64,000 nucleotides of DNA, taken from the NCBI RefSeq assembly GCF_019175285.1, contig NC_056525.1, positions 128,376,397 through 128,440,396 on the forward strand, read 5' to 3'. This stretch comes from Sceloporus undulatus (taxonomy: Eukaryota > Chordata > Lepidosauria > Squamata > Phrynosomatidae). Shown here in pieces: positions 35,401 to 47,400 of this stretch. Positions within the stretch are counted from its first letter, which is position 1; each line of letters begins with the position of its first letter. Below the pieces are notes generated by a model. That model was not told the DNA's origin, searched no databases, and worked only from the letters and a program-made list of their open reading frames with translations. The translations under genes were made by a program, and so were the position numbers.

Positions 35401-38400
35401 CGAGCTGGTCCAGGTGCTGTGTATGTGTGTGGGGGGGAGCCCAGCCGGCTCTCCCTGGTGGTCCAGCGGTTGTGCAGCTGGAACAGCTGGGCAAGGCTGT
35501 GGGGCCCCGTTGGGTTGCGGCCCCACCACGGCACTTGGAGTCCACGTGGTGTGTGGACTTCAACTTCCAGGAGGCCTGGGAGCGGAGGCGCCATGCTACT
35601 TTCCCAGACTACTTCCAAGCCAGGAAAGTCCAATTCCCAGGCTCTTCGGTGAGGGTGGAAGTGGACCAGATTGGTAGGTGGTGCGGGAGCTACCACCTGC
35701 CGATTGTCTAGGAGGCTGGGATGGGCAGGTCCTCCCTGGCTTCCTGGCTGTTTGTTGGTTGGCGGGCCTACATAGGCCTGCACTGTGCCGGCTTCCAGCG
35801 CCATTTTTGCACCGGCTCCACAATTGGCTTACGCTTTGTAAACCACTTAAGGAGTGCTTAGAAAAGAAACACTGGCTTAACTGACTGGAAAGCAAGCAGT
35901 TCCAGTTCGGGCCCCAGGATTTGCCTTTCAGCCTGCCCTAAGTGGGAGACAGCACATCGATCACTAGGTTCCAGCTCATGCTGGTGCTGTGAATGGCCCT
36001 AAGCAAAGCAGGGCTCCCCACAAAAGATTTTGGAAGCCATTCATTTCGTATCTGGGCTGCAACAGCTGCAGCTCAATGCAGGATCACAGTAGATGCCATT
36101 AAGCGATTGGGCAGATGGAAATCCAGGCCTTTCACGGGATACATCTGACCCCAAAAGGACCTTTGCTGGGACCCCAGGGATGGGGGTCTTAGAGGCATTC
36201 ATATTTGATGGCTTTCGGCAGTTGAGGGTTGGCGGAAGGTGGGCCTTGGGGGGCCTCGCCTTTTGTGGCAGTAGCATATGCCCTGGATTTGGTGGGCGTG
36301 GTTTCCGGTGCTGCAGAGCTCTGGATTGGGAGTCCCATCGGGACCCGGTGGTGCTGAGGGTTGCGATGTCACCGGTGGGGGGGAGGTGACATCGATTCAG
36401 CATTCCCCGGTGACATGGGGTGAAGATGTACATTTGCGCATAACCGGCTACTTAAGTGGTGGTCATACTTTAAGCCAGTTACTCCTCTGTTATCCTGAAG
36501 CCTGGCCGTGACCAGGCAATTTGGCTCATCAACCAACACAGGTTGGTGGACGTCAGATCCAGACCTCATGCTTTCAGGTCAACTCTCTTTCCACTTGTTT
36601 CCTGTATTCAATAAAGTTGTGGCCTTTTTCTTGCCAATTGGTTGTCCTTTGTATTATTTCCACCCTCTCCCCTTCCCTAGCAATGGGGGACTTTTTGAAA
36701 TCCCTCCTGGACAGTTCCTGGTTTTTTTGGAGCAGCAGCAGCAGATAAGCTTCGCACCCAGAGCTCAGGGTGTTTTTCTTTCTGAGACAGGAGAAGGACA
36801 GGAACTGTGTTAGGCAGTTGGCTGCTTGAGGACACAATGTAAATGTTAAAAGGGTTTTTTCTCTTAATTTCTGCATAATGGGCAAATGAAAGTAATAATT
36901 TAAACATAGACTCAGTCAAGGATTTGTGGCTAGTAAAGTACAATTTTAAGTCTGTGTCTTGCTCAGCTCTATAAAGATATTGTAAGCCAAAAAGCCATTT
37001 TATCATTCATCAGAAAGATAATAAAGTGAGAACCATCATGGTTTAATTATTTGAGTGTTGGACTCAATTCTGGAGACCAGGGTTCAATTCCCAGCTCAGC
37101 CATGAAACCCACTGGGTGGCCTTGGACAAGTCACACAGTCTCAGCCTCAAATTATGGGAATGACAAAAATCCACTCTGAACAAATCTTGAAAACTTGAAG
37201 ACACAACAACAATATGTAACATAGATGTAAATAAACCTGATGAACTGAATTGATGTTTCTGACTGTTGTTAGCTTTTATGTTGTCATTTCTTCCACTTTT
37301 CTTGAACGTTCCCATTTTAAGCATGGCTAAAAACCATGAATTTACATTTAATAAATATAAATAAAATTTTTATTTACATCTCATCCCTCTGTCTGAGACA
37401 ACTGGGGCGGCTTACAAGTTAAAACAGTACTGTCTCAAATCCCAATATTCCCCCACCCCTAAAATAACAATTAAACAATTCACAGTTTAAAACATACCTT
37501 ATAATTTAGGAGCTTACAACAAATAAGCTGGTTTTACCTCTTCCGGCTTGAATTCAGGATCTGGGATGACCCCAGACATTATCATACCTAAATCATCACC
37601 TATCTAGCTAGGATACCACCACCAAGATGCATCCTGGGTCAAAGTGCCATTCAGCCAGAACTTTTTTTTAGTCTGGGAGCTTCTGACTTCAAAAATTGGC
37701 TGGCTGAGCAAGGCTTCAACCCAGGATGCATCCGGGCAACAGCATCCCAGTTGGATAGGTGGCAATTTAAGTATGATATCATCCAGGGGCATCCTGGATC
37801 CTGAATTAAAGACGAAAGAGGTAAGCCTGTTCATTCTTGGCATCAGAGGGAGCGATCAGGCAGACCCAGCAACATCAGGGACTGCCTGAAGGAAGAAGCT
37901 CCTCCCTCTAACTGTCATCTTGGCCTCAGAGGGAGCGATCAGGCAGACCACAACATCAGGGACTGCCTGAAGGAGAAGCCCCTCCCTCCTCAACTGTCAT
38001 TTTGGCCTCAGAGGGAGCGATCAGGCAGACCGCGCAACATCAGGGACTGCCTGAAGGAAGAGGCCCCTCCCTCCTCAACTGTCACCTTGGCCTCAGAGGG
38101 AGCGATCAGGCAGACCCAGCAACATCAGGGACTGCCTGAAGGACGAGACTTCTCCCTCCTTAATTGTCACCTTGGCCTCAGAGGGAGCGATCAGGCAGAC
38201 TCAGCAACATCAGGGACTGCCTGAAGGAAGAGGCCCCTCCCTCCTTAACTGTCACCTTGGCCTCAGAGGGAGCGATCAGGCAGACCCAGAAACATCAGGG
38301 ACAGACAGCCTGAAGGACGAAGCCCCTCCCTCCTTTAACTGTCACTGTGTATTTTGTATTGTATTCTATTTCAATTTTTACTGTACACTGCTATGATCAT

Positions 38401-38427
38401 TGCGGAATAGCAGTCTATAAATAAAAC

Positions 38428-38464
<37 letters not shown>

Positions 38465-41400
38465 TGGGATAAGCTCCTTATATGGATGTTTTTAGCTTTT
38501 ATTTTGTCATGTCCTGAGCTTTTCTTGAACGCTCTCCATTTTAACTATGGATAAGAAGCATGGATTAATATTTATAGAAGTGTTTTCTAGTGCTTATTTT
38601 GTAATGTCCTCCATTTGAACATGGCTAAGAAATGTGAATTGACATTTCTAGTAGTGTTTTTAGCTTTTATTTGGTCAGGTTCTCCATTTTCCTTGAATAT
38701 CCTGCCTTTTTAGCATGACTAAGGCCCCAAACACCCTACAGAAATAATCCTGTCTGAGAAAGCTTTAACTGCCCTGGCTCAATGCTAGGGAATTCTGGGA
38801 ATTGTAATTTATGGTGACACCAGAGCTCTCTGGCTAAATATTTCACCAACCTACAAATCCCAAGATTTCATAGCATTCAGTCCTGGTAGTTAAAGAGGCA
38901 CCAAACTGGATTATTTCTGCAGTGCTGATACAGACCTAACACCAGTGGCCGAATATCACTATTTTGTGGATTTTGGATGTTACCGTACTTTGCTATATGC
39001 CAACAAGAGCCAGCATGGTGTAGTGGTTTGAAACAGAAACCTACTGGATAACCTTGGGCAAATCACATTCTCTTATGCTCAGAGGACAGAAATGGCAAAC
39101 CCACTCTGATGAAACTTGCCAAGAAAACCCCATGATAGGGTTGCCAGTAACGACGTGAAGGCACACAACACCCCCACACACCCCCAGGTCACACTCTCTC
39201 AGTTTCAGATGGCAATAGCAAACCACCACCACCTTGACGAAGGTTACCAAGGAAACCCAGTGATAGGGTTGCCTTAGGGTCACCAGAAAGGACTTGAAGG
39301 CACACAACCCCTTCCTGCCAAATCTGGGGGGAGGAGGAGGAGAAGGTAATAGCATCATACCTAAACTAGCTCTTTATACATCATACCTAAACTAGCCTGT
39401 GTTATAGGCAGGCGTGACTTACATGGCTTTCAGCATACACTGAAAACTGCACCGGGAGAAGACTCGAGACCCCCCCCCGGAAGGGGTAATGGTGTGCGCA
39501 CTGCACTGCAGCGCAGGCACAATTATTTTGAATGGGGCTTGAGCATATGTGGAATTCCCCTTATACGGGGGGATCCACTGTAGTTGCTGCCTCCAGACTT
39601 AGAATCATAGAATTATAGAGCTGGAAGAGACCACAAGGGCCATCTAGTTCAGCTCCCGCCATGCAGGAACACATAAAGCACCATCAACAGATGCCCATCC
39701 AGCCTCTGTTTAAAGATGTTCAAAGAAGGAGACTTCACCACACTTCCACTGTCAAATAATAAATAATAAAACTTTAATTTATATCCCACTTTTTGTTACC
39801 ACAATCGAAGCAGCGTACAACCTTTAAAAAATACAATATATACAATTCCCCCCCTTAAAAAGGATTAAACAATTCTATCCATTAAAATTACAGATGATAA
39901 AATCTAAAAACAATAATACAATAATAAAATAACGGTGGGCAGAATCTTCGCTTATATATGTCTGTGGGGGGAGTGTTACGTGGCCGGGTTCTATTCTGGG
40001 AAGGCCTGCCGGAAGAGATCCGTCTTGACAGCTTTCTTGAAGCTCTCTAGGTTGGTAATTTGACGGTTGGTGAAATATTTAGCCAGAGAGCTCTGGTGTC
40101 ACAATAAATTACAATTCCCAGAATTTTGCCCCAACATTAGCGTCCAGGTGGGCTCTTATCTGAGAGATTTTACCTACAAAGTAGTTGTTAAATGCATCAC
40201 AGCAGACTGTTGTCGGGTTAAGTATAGGGTTCTGGGTAGATGGCATTACCATCAGTTCCCTCACCACCCTAAACAGTTCTGCCGGACGAGACTTTGCTTT
40301 TATTGCCTCTCTATAAGAATAAAGAAATTTCTTATGACAAGTTCTGTCAGATAAGAGTCCAGTTGAGCGACATTTGCGTTCTAGTCGTTGTCCAACCCGC
40401 TTCACATTCTTCAGCTCTCTGGTGTACCAGGGCTTTTGATTCAAAGCAGGTGGGAAAGGACACTTGGGAGTGATTGTGTCAATAGCCCTGGCAAGATTGG
40501 TGTTGCATGTGTTCACCAGAGCTTCGACAGAACCACCAGCATTATCAAACAACAAACCCTCTAGGGCTTTCTGGAATCCAATTGGTTCCATTAGCCTTTG
40601 AAGGCAGACTATTCTAATAGTCCTCCACCCGCGGGGAGACAGACAGTGGCTCTTAGTTCAGCCCTGACCAGGAAATGTTCCATCCATGACAGTGCAGAGG
40701 TATTAACTACCTCTGCCCACAGATATTCCTGTTCCATACTGAAGACTGCATTGAGAGTATGACCTGCAGAATGTGTTGGCCCAGTAACCAATGGTTACCC
40801 ATGGCTCTCATGGCTTCCATGAACTCCCGAGCCGCACTTGTTAAACTGATCTCGAGTGGGATGTTGTTACACCAGATGTTTCCAAAGGGCAGTGAGACAA
40901 TATCTAATCTAGTCCACACCCGTTATTCAGTGTCAGCTTTGCCCACGAGATGGAAGAAAAAATAAAAAGAGATAAAAACAGTCTTGGTTTGAGTCTTAAC
41001 TTGGCACTAGAGCTAACTTGGGCTTCCGGCTTGGCTGGCGTCCGCTCTTCTGAGGGGATGGAGGAATGGCCTTTTAACACTGCCACTCTTGCCACACCCC
41101 TTGCTCCCAGCTGTTCACTGCTGCAGCCCTCAGCGTCCCAATGGTGAAAGGATAGCTCTAGGCTTGGGCTTCTGGTTTGGCTGAGTTCACTGGCTGGCTG
41201 GCTGGCTGGCTGGTCTTCCTGAGGGCTGGGGGAATGGCTTTTAAAGCTTACCACTCATGGCCATGCCCTCCCACTGCTGCCTTGTCTCTGCTGCCTTCTT
41301 TGGTCCCAGGTGGAGTTGGGAAGAGAAAGGGCTGTTTCTGGCTTGGCTCAGCTTTCTGCCTGACTGGCTGGTCTTCCTGAGGGTTGGGGGAGTGGCTCAA

Positions 41401-44400
41401 ACAGCTCTTACTGTCAGGAAGTTCTTCCTAATGTTGAGGTAGAATCTCTTTTCCTTATAGTCTGCATCCTTTGTTACAGATCCCATTCTCTGGAGCAGCA
41501 GAAAACAAGCCTCTAGTAAACCATGAAGATGATACATATGTTGTATAAATATCTTAGCCAGCTGGGGAGTGGTAGGAATCATTACACAAGGTACTAAATG
41601 AGCTTGTTTTGAAAACAAATCTCTCACTACTCAAATCATAGATTTTTAAAAATGACTTTCAGGTAGATAAAGTCCATGCTAATTTCTGACCATGGCCATG
41701 ATGGCATGGGCAAAGCTTGTAAAAGTCTCCAGCATGTCTAGATGTGGTACAAACAGGACAACCCTTGATATAGTCCTCTATATCTTGCCTTAACTTAGGC
41801 CTCCAGAACTGGTGCTTGATTAAATGTGATGCCTTTACATATGACCCGCCACAATAGCATCTTGGCATTGTTTTAAAATACATTGTCTTAATGTCTCTGG
41901 AAAGTAAATTCTGTCCCTTTTGTAGGGGATGCCATCCCTCATGCCAGCTATTTGTTGTGTCTTTCAGCCACTCATCCTCTCTATTACCACAGTGCTCTAC
42001 AGTAACTTTAGCAATAGGAAGTACATTTTTATACTGCTCATCAGTGCACTTAAGCACTCTCTAAGCGGTTTACAATGTGTAAGATAATTTCCCCTAACAA
42101 GTTAGGTACTCATTTTAGTGACCTATAGAAGGATGCAAGGCTGAGTTGACCCTGGAGCTCAGCAGGATCGAACTCACAACCTTGTGGCTGTGAATGGCTG
42201 CAGTAAAGGCATTTAACCACTGCACCACCAGGGCTTATTTGGAGGCTGAGCTTTAGCTTGGCTTTGAGCAGCCACTGCCAACCAAATGTGTTGGGGAGTA
42301 AACATCCAGGTGGGATACAAACCGCCATATAGTACGTCTTCTATACGTACTAGGGTTAGGAAGGGGCGGTGCTTCCGCACCCCCTAACCCTAGTACGTAT
42401 AGAATACGTACAACATGGTGGCGCCCCTTCCACATGGGGGCCGCCATGTTTACGTACTGGACGCATAGCGTCCAGACGTGTCGCGGCGCCTATGACGTCG
42501 CGAATGCGCCAGCGGCGCCTCGCGACATCATAAAGGCGCCGCAAAAAGAAGCTCCGAAATGGAGCTTCTTTTTTGCTCCGCGTGGGAGCCACGTGATTTG
42601 GCTGCTACAGCTCCCTCGCGGAGCAAATGGTGCCTGCGGGGGAACGCCGCAAAGCGGCGGTCTATATCCCGCCCCAATCTATGACCTCCTTTCTTTGGCT
42701 ATCATGCTGTAGCTGGACAAAGTGTCAACCAAGATCCCCCCCCCCCAAAGCAAGTTAAACTTATAAAATAACGTGACCCATCTGATTTGTTTGGGGCTTA
42801 GCTTGCATGGGGTTTTTAATGCCTCCAAATTCTTATGGTCACTCCACACCTCAAATGGAACAGAAGCTCCATTTTGCAAGTACTGCCAGGCCACCAGAAT
42901 TAGCTAGATCATTTGCATGTCTTTTTCTCAAATGGGCTAGTTCCTTTTTGTCTCTGGAAACTTTGTAGACCGATAGGCACAGGGCCTTAACTTAGCTTGA
43001 TTGTCCTGTTAGAGTTACTGCCTCTTCTGGGCTTGATTCCTCATAACTGCTGCTGTTTAGTAAACTTCATACTGAGCCACATGGCTTCCATGTCTGCAGC
43101 CATATGCACCCATCTGAGCAGGGTATCAGGGCTCCCTATGTCAGTGACCATTCTCAGATGTCGAGATCCAAGCAGTCCTGAAAATGCTGGCTCTTTGTGA
43201 TTTCCAACCAGTTAGGTATATTGGACCAGTCAGGTATATAGTCTGCCAGATGTTGGAATTCCACCACATACTTTGCTACTAATTTACCTCTGTAATGCAA
43301 CTGCTGGGTGTTTATACATCTTTCTTTTGCTGGAATGGATATTCAAAGCAGGCACAGAGGCTGGTCAAGAGGTACTTAAATCTTCTGATTTGGCTGCTTC
43401 AGTATTGTATTCGTCAACCAGCAACTCCTTGGCTTCTCCTTCCAGCTGCATACCTTGTCTAATTAAAAATGATAATTGTAAGCCACTCTGATAGCCTTTA
43501 GGGCTGAAGGACAGGGTATAAATACCATAAATAAATAAGTAAATAAATAAATAAATAAAAAAAATTATCTTCTTCCAACCAGAAGGTATGTTAACACCCT
43601 CATCAGAGGCCCCTGCTTACCCCTCAAGAGCCAATGTTGCTGATTTCTCTTGCTGCTCCACTCAAGCCAGGATTTCTTGTCTACATCTCTTGAGCTTTCT
43701 CATCTGAGTGCATACACTTGAGAACTTCACTTTCCTCTCTCCACAGCTGGCCTCTCCTCTCCGGAATAGGCTGAAGGTTCCGCTTGGCCTGACACATCAC
43801 TTTTCCTAGCGGCGATGCTCCATATGCCTTTCATGACTCTGCTTCCAGCACCCATGCTCTCTGCTCTGTAGGGTCACCGGCTTAAGAAGGTGCCTGTCTG
43901 GCAGCCTTCAGATCAGCTTTCCAGACTGCTGTTATCCAACTCCCACCCCTCTTCTTGCAGTCTTTAGTCATGGTCCTGGTGTCTGTGCCCTCACTGCTTA
44001 GTTTAGGTTCAGGTTCTCTCTCTGAAGACATGGTTACTCCAGGTAGAGTCCTGTACTTGAGTTCTGGCAATCTGTGATGCCCTATGTCTATCTAACTGTA
44101 TCTCATTAACCAGGCTTCATGGATGAACCAGAAAGAGTTCATTGCAGTCAGAAAAGAAAGCCATTTCTTGCCAGAACAAATTTCGAAGGGTCAGTTTCAG
44201 TATTATAATTCCCCTCTATGTCTTCAGTTTCTTTTTTTGGCCAAATTACCTTGGAGACTTGCAGTAACACAGCTAGTGTCTCATGCTCTCCCTCTTTCTC
44301 ACAAGTAGGCCCAGCACCTGCTTATAACATCAAAACAGAAACTTACAATAGGAACTACATCCAATTACATTTCTCCTGCCATAATAATGTCATGGAATAG

Positions 44401-47400
44401 GGAACTTGCATAGGGACCCCAGACAATGACCAGAGGTCTGGGAAAAAAAGCTGCATCTAGGTCTTGAAACCAACCTTGTAGAAGAGAAGATTGAGATGTG
44501 ACATGGTAGCTATCTTTAAATATCTGAATGGATGGCATGTATAAGATGGAAGAAGCTTGTTTTCTACTGCTCCAGAGATTCCAATGGATTCAAATTACAC
44601 TATCCTTATCTGAAATGCTTGGGACCAGAAGTGTTTGGGATTTGGTGTTTTCTTTTTTGAATATTTGCATATAGTAATGAGATATTTTGGAGACTGAATG
44701 GACATCTTTCAGGAATGCTCTAGTTGTGTATTCCTGCATAGCAGAGGATTGGACTAAAAATCAGACCTGCACAACATACGGCCCACATGCCACCTGCGCT
44801 CTGACCAAGGGTTTCAGGTGGCCCATGGGAAAAAGCCAGGCAGGGGGGAGGAGGATGGGTAAACACATCCTGCAAAGCTCCCTTGTTGCTCTGATTTCTC
44901 TTGGGAAAGAACTGGCTGGAGGAGGAGGATAGAATTAATAGTAATAATATTAATTCTTATTAATTATTAGCAATAGCAATAGCAGCTTCATACTGAACTA
45001 AGCAGTCTCTAAGCAATTTACAACTGTAAGCTTATTGCCCCCAACAAACTGGGTACTCATTTTAGCAACCTCGGAAGGATGCAAGCCTGAGTCAAGCTTG
45101 ACCCCTGGCTAGTATTGAACCTTATGGTTTTGAGTAGAGGCATTTAACACTGCACCACCAGGGCTCCTATTATAATAATAAAAATAAATAAATTATTAAT
45201 TTAAATCTATCTGTGGCCAAAGAAGGTCAGCCTATTTTAATTTTGGCCCCTATTTACTGCCAAGTTGTGCTGGTCTGGACTAAATGATCCTTTTCATTCC
45301 TTCTAACTCTAAGATTCTAGAATTCTTCTAATTAGCGAATCTTCAACGTTACTGCCCTCAAATCTGCAATTGATGTTTGCACTCTTTCAGATAAACTGTA
45401 CTACTTCAGTACTTCACAGTGGTGAAATAATGCATGAAAGGCACTGGCAAATCATAAAATTATAGCTTCCTGGGCTTACAAATCCACATAGTGAGACAAG
45501 TCAGTTATTAGACTTGAAAATTAATGGAATTCCATTTTCAGAGGCACAATGTTTCTGAATGTCAGATATTGAGGACAGATTGCAAATGAGGGCTGCAGAC
45601 TGCATACCCTACTTGTGAATTTTACCGAGGCATCTGGTTTGGCCACGCTTGAAAAAAGGATGTTGGACTAGATGAACAATTGGTCTAATACAGCAAATTT
45701 CTTCTTATATTTGTAATGTTCTAATGTGGTTTAAGTTTATAATGCAAATGTAATATAACAGCTTTAATTGAAAACAGAGACTGGCAGGGAAACCACAATC
45801 CTGTGCATTATATGAGCATGAAAGAGGCTTTATGTAACCATGGAAAAGCATAGAAAATTATTGAAAAATAACAAAATATCTACCAGTTGTATTCTCCTCA
45901 CCTTAAAGTGTATATAGTCAAGAAGCTGGAAATGTTCTGCGTATGCCCCGAGGTACTTCAGGAGCACAGAGTGGTGTAGATAGTTAGGGCAATCCTCTGG
46001 GAATGGGAAGTCACTGAAGCAAGTCATTTCCTTCGAGGTATTGGTTATCACAGATCTGTACACAGTGATTCTTCTCCTTTCAGGAATTTCCTGTGCATTA
46101 GGACAATTACAACAAACAATAAAAAGACTGAAATCTGTAATAATAATGCTTTGACATTATGCTACCCATATGTTATCCATTTTATCAAATACGTAACATA
46201 TTTACCTCTGCTTCTGCTGTTTATTTCTGCTGCCTCTAGTTTGAAAAGTCTTAATTTTGTATTATTATACATTTATGATTGTGAGTTGTCCAGCAAACAA
46301 TGGACAACCATATACATACATAAATAAATATTCTGAAATAATGTTTGAGAATTATGCTGGTTTCAGATAGATTTCACTATCACAACACCCTCCAAAGAAC
46401 TCAGAAGATTAAATCATATTAATGTCTGAAAAACCCACAGTTTGAGGAAGGAATTTTCTAGTTCATTTTTGTCATCCCAGTTTGGAAATAATTCTTTAAA
46501 AATCAGAAATCAAAGAGTTTATTGTACAGTTGTCCCTGTACATTTGTGGCTTTGACTTTTGCGGATTTGATTATAAGCATTGTCCTAATCTTCAAAAAAG
46601 GTAAAAAAGAGGATCCCAACAACTATCATCCAGTTAGTCTGACATCAATGCCAGGAAAGATTCCAGAACAGCTCATTAAACAGAGAGTCTGTGAACATTT
46701 AGAAAGGAATGCCATAATCACTAAAAGTCAACATGGGTTTCTCAAAACACAAGTCATGCCAGACTAATCTGATCTTTTTTTTCTCTCGATAAAATTACCA
46801 GCTTGGTAGATGAAGGGAATGCAGCCGACACAGCATATCTTGATTTCAGTAAGGCTTTCGACAAAGTGCCCCATGATATTCTTGCAAACAAGATAGTAAA
46901 ATATGGGCTAGACAACACAACTGTTAGGTGGATTAGTAATTGGTTGACCGACTGATCCCAAAGGGTGCTCAGCAATGGCTCCTTTTCATCCTGGAGAGAA
47001 GTGACCAATGGAGTGCCATAGGGTTCTGTTCTGGGCCTGGTGCTATACAACATCTTTATCAATGACGTGGATAAAAGAATAGGGGGCATGCTTATCAGAT
47101 TTGCAGATGACATCAAATTAGGAGGAATAGCTAACACCCCAGAGAACAGGATGAAAATTCAAAATGACCTTAATAGATTAGAAAGTTGGGCCAAAGCTAA
47201 CAAAATGAAGATTCTCTAAAGATGCCAGCCACAGATGTAGCTGAAACTTCAAGAATAAACTCTTCTAGAACATGGCCACATAGCCCAAAAAATCCACACA
47301 AAAATTATGGATGCTGGCCATGAAAGCCTTTGACTTCACAAACAAAATGAATTTCACTATGGAGAAATGTAATGTACTGCACTTATGGCAAAAATTTAAT

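Larger units (their letters stand above)
41640..43500 (-). mobile_element. Ty3/gypsy fossil, fragmented
   Basis: From the right: a gag-like stretch (about 43150-43350), an RNase H piece ([18 protein letters not shown], about 42680-42895) and integrase zinc-finger wording ([19 protein letters not shown], about 41660-42057). A tRNA-SINE (about 42020-42235) and a GC-rich MITE (42309-42673) were inserted later. No LTRs seen. It is clearly broken, with many breaks, and looks old. Confidence 0.8.

Noticed and set aside
37836-38345. 85-bp repeats as a CRISPR array or a repeat protein
   Set aside because: No unique spacers; the unit is not a multiple of three; eukaryotic LINE context.
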